The notes under the pieces are model-generated. The model saw nothing but the letters and a program-made list of their open reading frames with translations. It was not told where the DNA came from and made no database searches. The position numbers and the translations under genes are program-made. Shown here one piece after another: positions 1 to 5,560 of a stretch of 12,636 nt of DNA (positions are counted from its first letter, which is position 1; every line of letters begins with the position of its first letter). Source of the DNA: Bacteroidales bacterium (GTDB taxonomy: Bacteria; Bacteroidota; Bacteroidia; Bacteroidales; NBLH01); NCBI GenBank assembly GCA_027083715.1, contig JALWNR010000558.1:1-12636 (forward strand), written 5' to 3'.

Positions 1-192
1 ATATTAATGAATTTAGCCCAACTAAAACTCCAAATTAACGGAAAGATAAATATGCAACACTCACACTACTCTTTATTTAACACCTCCTTAAAAAACACAA
101 ACAACTAATTAACAATAACTTACAAAAAGAAGTATTGCAAATATAGGAATCTGCCAGCGGTAGACAATATCCATAGAAAGATATTTTAAAGG

Positions 193-222
193 ATTATTAC
201 ACTCCGTATGGAGTGCGATAAT
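193..222. repeat. Imperfect hairpin, 13-bp arms
   Basis: Arms 193-205 and 210-222 pair around a GTAT loop. The inner six pairs (CACTCC/GGAGTG) and the outer five (ATTAT/ATAAT) are perfect. The two positions between them are a T·G wobble and an A/C mismatch. It is the first of three consecutive hairpins and may belong to an interspersed palindromic element. It has no T-run, so it is not a typical terminator. Confidence 0.6.
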
Positions 223-236
223 ACCAATTCTTAGTA

Positions 237-260
237 TAAAATAGTCCAAAGACTATTTTA
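237..260. repeat. Perfect 10-bp hairpin with CAAA loop
   Basis: TAAAATAGTC (237-246) and GACTATTTTA (251-260) are perfect inverted repeats separated by the four bases CAAA. The arms are AT-rich and no T-run follows, so terminator function is doubtful. It sits 14 bases after the first hairpin and is probably part of the same repeat-like block. Confidence 0.65.
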
Positions 261-296
261 TGTTTTAGAATGGCTAATTGTCGATACTGCTTGAAA

Positions 297-331
297 ATAG
301 TAGAAATTTCACTATCGTTTATTTCTACTAT
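297..331. repeat. Perfect 11-bp inverted repeat, 13-base loop
   Basis: ATAGTAGAAAT (297-307) is the exact reverse complement of ATTTCTACTAT (321-331). It is the third hairpin of the block and ends about 140 bases before the DUF2157 promoter. Function is unknown; it could be part of a mobile palindromic element or an upstream regulatory site. Confidence 0.6.
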
Positions 332-472
332 ATTGAAAACGTAATCGGTATAAATTGTATTTCAACAGCTTCTATCTACATGAAGCCTCTACAAGGCTAA
401 AATATTCAGTATTTATATGGTTTTCTTACAGCACAGTTTATCCTAGTATAGTATCCTGACTTGCAGCTGTTA

Positions 473-502
473 TTTGTTTATTAAAATATTATTGTATATT
501 TG
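473..502 (+). promoter_or_regulatory. Bacteroidota-type promoter of the DUF2157 gene
   Basis: TTTG at 473-476 and TATATTTG at 495-502 are separated by 18 bases. This matches the -33 TTTG and -7 TAnnTTTG consensus of the Bacteroidota primary sigma factor. Transcription would start near 508-510, giving a leader of about 20 bases before the ATG at 531. The site also excludes the longer reading frame that opens with TTG at 474, because that codon lies inside the -33 box. Confidence 0.7.
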
Positions 503-530
503 TTTACACACATCATTATTAAAACGAACA

Positions 531-1823
531 ATGAGTATTCAAAAAGACCTTCCAGAACTGATCAAAGCCGGTATTCTTACACAGGAAACTGCAAACAAAA
601 TAACCCTGTACTATAAAGATAAGAAAAAGCAATCACCCAATCGGATTTTTATTGTTTTTGGTATTTTAGGTGCGCTGCTGGTGGGCATGGGAATTATTTT
701 AATTCTTGCGCACAACTGGGATGAGCTTTCCATACCAACGAAAACTTTTTTTGCATTCCTTCCTTTGCTGGCAGGTCAGGCATTCGGGCTGTTAACCATA
801 TTAAAAAAACCGGACAGCCTTGCTTGGCGCGAGGGTACGGGTACTTTTTTGTTTTTTGCAGTAGCTTCAAGCATTTCACTGGTAAGCCAGATTTACAATA
901 TAGAAGGCAGCTTGAGTAGTTTTTTGCTCAGTTGGGTATTACTTTGTCTGCCGCTGGTTTATGTTTTACGTTCATCTTTGGTTTCCCTGTTTTATATTAT
1001 TACCATAACCGCTTATGCATTTACTTCGTACGAACCAGGTATCGGAGGATATGAAAAATACTTTTACTGGTTACTTTTGGCAGCAGTGTTTCCTTTTTAT
1101 TACAATTTACTAAAAAAACAAGCAGAAAGTAATTTTACCGTATTTCACAACTGGGCATACAGTATCTCTGTAATGTATGGTTTGGGTGCGCTCGCAGGAC
1201 AAATGGAAGAATTAATGTACATTGCCTATTTTAGCCTTTTCGGATTATTTTATATGATTGGCAGTTTTGATTTATTTGCAAAGCAGAAATTAAGAAATAA
1301 TGCTTATAAAATTATCGGTTCATTAGGAACGGTAGTTTTATCACTCACATTAAGTTTTAAATGGGCGTGGGATCATTTATGGAACAAGGAATATTTTATC
1401 GGTGAATTAGTTGTTACACCTGAGTTTTGGGCTGCCCTAATTTTAAGTATTGCAGCCGCAATACTTTTATATCAGCAATATAAAAATCGTACTTATCAGG
1501 AGATTCAGCCATTATCGGTAATGTTTGTCTTATTTATCTTTGCCTTTATTGTTGGTTTGTACTCCGCGTTTGCAATTGCATTGATGAATATTTATGTTTT
1601 GGCAATTGGCGTATTAACCATCAGAAAAGGAGCAAAAGAAAACCATCTGGGAGTACTTAATTTTGGCTTATTGATATTAATGACTTTGATTACCGGAAGA
1701 TTTTTTGCTACAGACCTGAGTTTTGTTTTACGTGGTGTAGTATTCATTGTTCTTGGCGCTAGCTTTTTTACTGCAAATTATTGGATGATTAAAAAAAGAA
1801 AGCAAGACAGAGACGCTACATAA
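531..1823 (+). CDS. DUF2157-family polytopic membrane protein
   Basis: This 430-residue inner-membrane protein belongs to the DUF2157 family, whose function is unknown. The soluble N-terminus (about residues 1-35, with the LIKAGILTQETANKI stretch) matches the conserved start of the family. It is followed by roughly 12-14 hydrophobic segments, the first at about residues 38-60, and ends in a short basic tail (KKRKQDRD). I place the start at the ATG at 531, not the in-frame TTG at 474: the extra 19 residues are not family-like and the TTG lies in the promoter. No Shine-Dalgarno is visible, which is usual in this phylum. The stop is 29 bases before the GDYXXLXY gene, so the two are very likely co-transcribed. 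Genes of these two families are often neighbours or fused, which suggests a shared membrane complex (inference). Confidence 0.85.
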   Translation: MSIQKDLPELIKAGILTQETANKITLYYKDKKKQSPNRIFIVFGILGALLVGMGIILILAHNWDELSIPTKTFFAFLPLLAGQAFGLLTILKKPDSLAWREGTGTFLFFAVASSISLVSQIYNIEGSLSSFLLSWVLLCLPLVYVLRSSLVSLFYIITITAYAFTSYEPGIGGYEKYFYWLLLAAVFPFYYNLLKKQAESNFTVFHNWAYSISVMYGLGALAGQMEELMYIAYFSLFGLFYMIGSFDLFAKQKLRNNAYKIIGSLGTVVLSLTLSFKWAWDHLWNKEYFIGELVVTPEFWAALILSIAAAILLYQQYKNRTYQEIQPLSVMFVLFIFAFIVGLYSAFAIALMNIYVLAIGVLTIRKGAKENHLGVLNFGLLILMTLITGRFFATDLSFVLRGVVFIVLGASFFTANYWMIKKRKQDRDAT

Positions 1824-1852
1824 TAAATTTTCTTAATTTTTAATTTAAAATC

Positions 1853-2437
1853 ATGAGCAAACAAAAAATAATAATCCTGATATTTGTTTTAACAGCCTTT
1901 GCACAAATATTTGTACCCGCAAAAATGATTTTCGACAGCGAACAAAATATCCGGCAAGGAAATGAATTTTTATTCAGATTACGTCCTGTTGATCCCAACG
2001 ACCCGTTTAAAGGCAAATACATTATGCTTTATTTTGAGCAAAACAGCTTCCCCGTATCAGATATTGAAAAAAAGAAAAGCGGAGAAACCGTGTATGTTTT
2101 ATTGACCAAAGATAAAGAAGGTTATGCACAAATACTATCGGTACAGGAGATACCTCCTATAGGAGAACAGGATTTTATAGAAGCAAATGTTGCCTATATA
2201 AATACTTATGATTCGCTTCTGATAATTGATTATCCTTTTAATAAATACTATATGGAAGAAAGCAAAGCGGCTCTGGCAGAGGATATTTACAGAGACATAC
2301 GTGATAAAAAAACCGCTTTTGCTTCGATATTTGTTAAAAACGGTAAAGCTACGCTTGCAGGTGTGTATATCGATGGTGTGCCGATTGAACAACTGGTAGA
2401 AGAAAAACAAGCTGAACTTGAAAATAAAATTGAGTAG
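1853..2437 (+). CDS. GDYXXLXY-domain protein, C-terminus altered by an intron
   Basis: The gene encodes 194 residues. An N-terminal hydrophobic anchor or signal segment (about residues 5-24) is followed by an extracytoplasmic domain. The signature sits at residues 54-61 (GKYIMLYF), a variant of GDYxxLxY with D to K and the last Y to F. It lies in the usual context DPFKGKY, and a later conserved part reads YPFNKYYMEE (about 127-136). Biochemical function is unknown; the family is typically paired with DUF2157, as here. The last codons are unusual. From position 2429 on, the sequence belongs to the 3' end of a group II intron on the other strand, so Ile193, Glu194 and the TAG stop come from the intron. 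The core domain is complete, so the protein is probably functional. The native C-terminus may have been about 14 residues longer. Confidence 0.82.
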   Translation: MSKQKIIILIFVLTAFAQIFVPAKMIFDSEQNIRQGNEFLFRLRPVDPNDPFKGKYIMLYFEQNSFPVSDIEKKKSGETVYVLLTKDKEGYAQILSVQEIPPIGEQDFIEANVAYINTYDSLLIIDYPFNKYYMEESKAALAEDIYRDIRDKKTAFASIFVKNGKATLAGVYIDGVPIEQLVEEKQAELENKIE

Positions 2438-2465
2438 GTAGAGGGATTACTCCCTTGCCCTCTCA
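2431..2465 (-). ncRNA. Group II intron domain VI with bulged branch-point A
   Basis: On the minus strand TGAGAGG (2465-2459) pairs with CCT-A-CTCA (2438-2431). This gives seven base pairs with a single bulged adenosine at 2435. That A is seven nucleotides from the intron end at 2429, the expected place for the branch point that forms the lariat. The distal part holds a small GGGA-GTAA-TCCC hairpin (2454-2443). Confidence 0.82.
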
Positions 2466-2466
2466 C

Positions 2467-2496
2467 ACCACCACGCATGCTTTCGCACGTGGCGGT
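2467..2496 (-). ncRNA. Group II intron domain V (catalytic hairpin)
   Basis: On the minus strand the 30-nt hairpin has a lower helix ACCGCCACG/CGTGGTGGT, a two-nucleotide bulge on the 3' strand, a short upper helix TGC/GCA and a GAAA tetraloop. A CGC triad at 2494-2492 pairs through the expected central G·U wobble. This is the layout of the group II active-site domain, and the CGC triad points to the IIC type. The helix looks intact, so the ribozyme core may still work. Confidence 0.83.
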
Positions 2497-2535
2497 TTCA
2501 GTTAATAGTTTAACTTTTCGTAATTTAATGACAAA

Positions 2536-2721
2536 TTAAACAAATTTTGCCATCAAATTTGATGTTAAAGCTCGTCCTTGTCCTCCTTCTTCGTTTAATT
2601 GCCCCTCTTTTATCTCTTTTGCTTGGTTTACGTTCTTACGATTGTCGAAAAAGTGAATATCATTCTGCTTGTGTTCTACAAACAAATCAAGCTGATACGA
2701 TATTTCTTGCCAGTGCTTCAT
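2536..2721 (-). pseudogene. N-terminal stub of a group II intron reverse transcriptase
   Basis: The open frame encodes 61 residues (MKHWQEISYQLDLF ... LNEEGGQGRALTSNLMAKFV). The LNEEGGQGRALTSNLM part resembles the segment that precedes the reverse-transcriptase fold in Bacteroidota group II intron proteins, which normally runs on into the AYKxVKxNKGAxGVDGM region. Here a TAA follows at once and domain V begins about 40 bases later, so the RT fingers, palm, thumb and any maturase part are missing. The family assignment is from memory of the pattern and from position inside the intron, after the conserved pre-ORF region. AAGGAG about 20 bases upstream is a weak possible ribosome site. Short AAATTTG-like repeats around 2540-2565 could have served as deletion end points (inference). 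Confidence 0.65.
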
Positions 2722-3148
2722 AAATGAAAATTATTACTGACTGCTCCTTATATTAACTAATTCAGTCCTTCGTCCTGCAAAAAAACAGAACTACTATGAG
2801 CTCTGCTGACTTCTTATAAGCTTTCGCCGATTGTCGCTGCTCGGTTTGTTACTGTTGCAACTGCTTATAAGGTCTCTCGGGATAAGATAATAAACTTTTC
2901 TTTATCCTGCCTGATTTACTTTTGTGGGCTTTACGTTTGAATTTTTGGACGTTCCCAATTCATAGCTCAGCAACCCTCCCAATTAAGCCTTGTATCAGAT
3001 TTAGCTCACAAATAATGTATTTTATAAGGTGTTCGTGATTTACACTACGCTTCAATTCTGTGCGTCAGAACTTCAAGTTTGCTAATGGCTTTACCGAATC
3101 AAGTTTGGCACAGGATTTTCAAATTTGCAGTAAAAGATACTTGCGGAT

Positions 3149-5377
3149 TTAAGGTAATATAATTAACGGTATTTTAACAAATATTTGGGTTCCTAAGTTA
3201 GTTTTACTTTTAATATCGATTGAAGCACCTAATTTATTTACCACTTTATTAACAATTGCTAAACCCAAACCTGTACCGCGGTATAATCGTTCCGTACTTT
3301 TTTCTAATTTCCTGAAAAAATCAAAAATTATATTATACTCTTTTTGATCAATTCCAATTCCAGTATCTTTTATAAAAATAACCAGTTCAAAATCACTGTC
3401 ATTATTGCCAATCTTAAATTTTCTGTTTTCAATTTGAGTATTTCCGTTTGTTTTTGTTAATTTATAACCAATTTCTACTTTTCCTTTTTCTGTATATTTT
3501 AAGGCGTTTTCAAATAAATTATAAACAATATACATAAAAGCTTTAAAATCCGAAAGAATAAATAATCCATCGTTAAAGGGTAAATTAAGAACACAATTAA
3601 CTTTTTCAGCTTTTAGTTTCTTATGATTAACCAACTTATCAAAAGCCGAATGAAATACTAAATTTAAATCAAACAGAGTTTCTAAAAAAACATATTGATC
3701 TGCTTGCAATTTTGATGCATCCATAATGTTTTCAATAAACTCAATTAAATCATCAGTGTTTTTACTTATAATATTAGCATATTGCGAAATTGTTTTGTCA
3801 GCAGATTTATGCTCGGAAAGTAATTGTGCAAAACCCGATATGGCATTCATCGGTGTACGAATTTCATGCGACATATTCTCTAAAAATGCCGTGATTAGGT
3901 TTCTGCTTTCTTCTGCTTTTTTTAATGCAACTTCAAGTTCTGCTGTTCTGTTTTTAACCTTTTCTTCAAGATTTTGGTTTAATTTTTTTAACTTATATGA
4001 CAAGGTTTTCAGCTCTTCTGATTGATTAAGTATTGCATCTTGTTTTTTTATTAATTCTATATTGCTTTGTTTTAATTGTTCTTTTTGTTCATCAAGAGTA
4101 GTGTTCATTGCATTTATTTGTTCATTTTGTAAATGCAGTTCACTGTTTTTTGTCTCAATTTCTTTTTTTTGCCGGGTAAGAATTTTATTTGCTTTTTGTT
4201 TTTGCAAAAAACCGTATAAAATAACTAGTCCAAAAACAGCAGCAACAATAAATCCCAAAACAAATAAATTACGAATCATTCTTTGCCTTTTGGCTTCTTC
4301 TCTTTGAACAGCCTCCTTTTTTTGTTGTAACAACATATCTGCTTGCTTTTCTTTATCATAGTTATACTGATATTCCATAGTAGCTATTCTGGATAAGTTT
4401 TTAGCACTAAAAATACTGTCATTCAATTTCTTGTATAAAACATAATTTTGGTAGGCTTTTTTATAATTGTTTGTTTCTTTATAAATATTTGATAAAAGTT
4501 TGTAAATATCTTTTTGCACAGTTAAAAAATTATATTGCTTAGCTTCCTTCATTCCTTTTACTGCATTATTTAATGCTCTGGAATAATATTTCGTTTCAAA
4601 ATAACATATCCCTAAATCTTTGTATGAAATACAAACCCCTAATTTATAATCAATTTTCTTGTTATAATTTAATGCTTTTTTAAAATAGTTTAATGCTTTT
4701 GTATAATGTCCTGTATTAAGGTAAACTTCTCCAATGTTTATGTATGAATTAGCAATACCTAATTTATAGTCTATTTGTTTATAAAGAGCTAAAGCTTCAT
4801 GATGATATTTTAGAGCTTTGTCTGATTTTTCTAATTTTGCGTTTAAAATACCAAGATTTGTTAAATTACTTGCTATACCTCTTTTATAATTAATTTCTCT
4901 ATTAACTTTTAATGATTTTTGGGTATATTTGAATGCATTTTTATAGTCGTCTTGAGCTTTATATAAAATACCAATATTATTAAGTACTTTACTGATACTT
5001 TTTTTATTACTCGTTTTTTCAGAAATTTTCAGAGCTTGAAAGTAGTATTTCATTGCTTGAGTATAATATCCTTTTACTTTATAATAAACTCCAATAATTC
5101 GTAAACTTTCGGCTTTTCCTGATATAAAATTTAAACTTTCGGCTAAACTCAGAGCTTCCTGAGCATATTTTAAAGATTGTTCCGGTTTAATATAATACAG
5201 TTTGTAAGCAATGTTATTTAATAAAACTACTCTGTTGGTATCTCTTTCCTGATTTTGAATTAATAAGTTTTTGAGGCTGTCAATTGTTGTGTTTTGTCCG
5301 TAAACAGAAAATAGTTCACTTACTATTAATATAATAAGCAGTATTGTGTGCTTTCTTATTTTAATGATAACTTTCAA
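3149..5377 (-). CDS. TPR-containing membrane sensor histidine kinase
   Basis: This 742-residue sensor kinase starts with a signal peptide (about 1-27, ending VYGQ). About seven 40-residue TPR units follow (about 50-320), lying outside the cytoplasmic membrane. Then come a transmembrane segment (about 369-390), a long coiled coil (about 395-495), a HisKA dimerisation domain with phospho-acceptor His504 in NMSHEIRTPMNA, and a HATPase_c domain. The ATPase has an N box at 620-624 (NLFEN), G1 DTGIGI at 671-676 and G2 GTGLGL at 701-706. There is no receiver domain, so it must signal to a separate regulator, and none is encoded nearby. About 20 extra residues (641-662) separate two strands of the ATPase domain compared with the other kinase in this window. 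The start is a TTG at 5377: no in-frame ATG is near, and this start gives a proper signal peptide. The stimulus is unknown. Confidence 0.87.
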   Translation of the reverse strand: MKVIIKIRKHTILLIILIVSELFSVYGQNTTIDSLKNLLIQNQERDTNRVVLLNNIAYKLYYIKPEQSLKYAQEALSLAESLNFISGKAESLRIIGVYYKVKGYYTQAMKYYFQALKISEKTSNKKSISKVLNNIGILYKAQDDYKNAFKYTQKSLKVNREINYKRGIASNLTNLGILNAKLEKSDKALKYHHEALALYKQIDYKLGIANSYINIGEVYLNTGHYTKALNYFKKALNYNKKIDYKLGVCISYKDLGICYFETKYYSRALNNAVKGMKEAKQYNFLTVQKDIYKLLSNIYKETNNYKKAYQNYVLYKKLNDSIFSAKNLSRIATMEYQYNYDKEKQADMLLQQKKEAVQREEAKRQRMIRNLFVLGFIVAAVFGLVILYGFLQKQKANKILTRQKKEIETKNSELHLQNEQINAMNTTLDEQKEQLKQSNIELIKKQDAILNQSEELKTLSYKLKKLNQNLEEKVKNRTAELEVALKKAEESRNLITAFLENMSHEIRTPMNAISGFAQLLSEHKSADKTISQYANIISKNTDDLIEFIENIMDASKLQADQYVFLETLFDLNLVFHSAFDKLVNHKKLKAEKVNCVLNLPFNDGLFILSDFKAFMYIVYNLFENALKYTEKGKVEIGYKLTKTNGNTQIENRKFKIGNNDSDFELVIFIKDTGIGIDQKEYNIIFDFFRKLEKSTERLYRGTGLGLAIVNKVVNKLGASIDIKSKTNLGTQIFVKIPLIILP

Positions 5378-5504
5378 CTTATTTTTGTTTTTGGAATGTG
5401 TCGTAAAATTATAAAATAAATGGTAGTTAAAAGATATTATAGTAGAATTAATTATTTATAAGCATTCATTAATGCCGGTACGAAATTAATATTTTCCACA
5501 ATTA

Positions 5505-5537
5505 AAAAAGCTTGTCGGAAATTCCAACAAGCTTTTT
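5505..5537 (-). terminator. Rho-independent terminator of ppdK
   Basis: A perfect 11-bp inverted repeat (AAAAAGCTTGT at 5505-5515, ACAAGCTTTTT at 5527-5537) lies 23 bases after the ppdK stop on the minus strand. On that strand the inner bases TTGGA/TCCGA pair as well (one G·T wobble), giving a 16-bp stem with a three-base loop that ends in a run of T. The wobble pairs only in minus-strand RNA, which fits ppdK as its source. Confidence 0.85.
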
Positions 5538-5560
5538 AAAAACTATTCAATTAAACAATC

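Larger units (their letters stand above)
1..473. other. Non-coding region with hairpins, no gene seen
   Basis: I see no convincing coding region, tRNA or rRNA here on either strand. The first 190 bases are plain AT-rich sequence. From about 193 to 331 there are three hairpins one after another (listed separately). The last bases run into the promoter of the DUF2157 gene. The region lies upstream of a plus-strand transcription unit, and the gene to its left is outside the window. Confidence 0.6.
2429..3111 (-). mobile_element. Group II intron, RT-deleted (group IIC-like)
   Basis: Read on the minus strand, the element starts with GTGCC (3111-3107, near the group II GUGYG consensus) and ends with CTCAAT (2429), matching the terminal AY rule. 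The stretch at 2812-2792 and the GAAGGACTGAA at 2771-2761 are the conserved sequences normally just upstream of intron-encoded reverse transcriptases. A 9-bp stem (2871-2863 with 2821-2813) lies before them. Domain V has a CGC triad and is followed by GGTGTGAGAGG, as in group IIC introns, then domain VI with a bulged A. The RT gene is reduced to a stub of 61 codons. The intron lies 38 bases after the histidine kinase stop, in the same orientation. The candidate 5' exon end ATCCT (3116-3112) is complementary to AGGAT at 2908-2904, a possible but weak EBS1/IBS1 pair. The 5' boundary is less certain than the 3' end. Splicing ability is unproven; mobility would need an RT from elsewhere. Confidence 0.85.

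Noticed and set aside
474-530. Longer N-terminus for the DUF2157 protein starting at TTG 474
   Set aside because: The TTG is within the -33 box of a very good promoter and the extra 19 residues are not family-like; the ATG at 531 starts the conserved N-terminus.
1840-2022. Open frame of 60 codons on the minus strand inside the GDYXXLXY gene
   Set aside because: It is antisense to a convincing gene, has no family resemblance and fits a chance shadow frame. The same holds for the minus-strand frames at 2135-2410 and 2287-2478 and for 694-879 in the DUF2157 gene.
2438-3148. An insertion sequence or a relic gene between the convergent genes
   Set aside because: No transposase, terminal inverted repeats or target duplication is visible; group II intron domains V and VI and the pre-RT sequence explain the region.
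3726-4307. Plus-strand frames 3726-4025 and 4062-4307 inside the TPR kinase gene
   Set aside because: Their Phe/Cys/Ser-rich composition is what the complement of Lys/Glu-rich coiled-coil coding sequence gives. The minus-strand kinase frame is clearly the real one.
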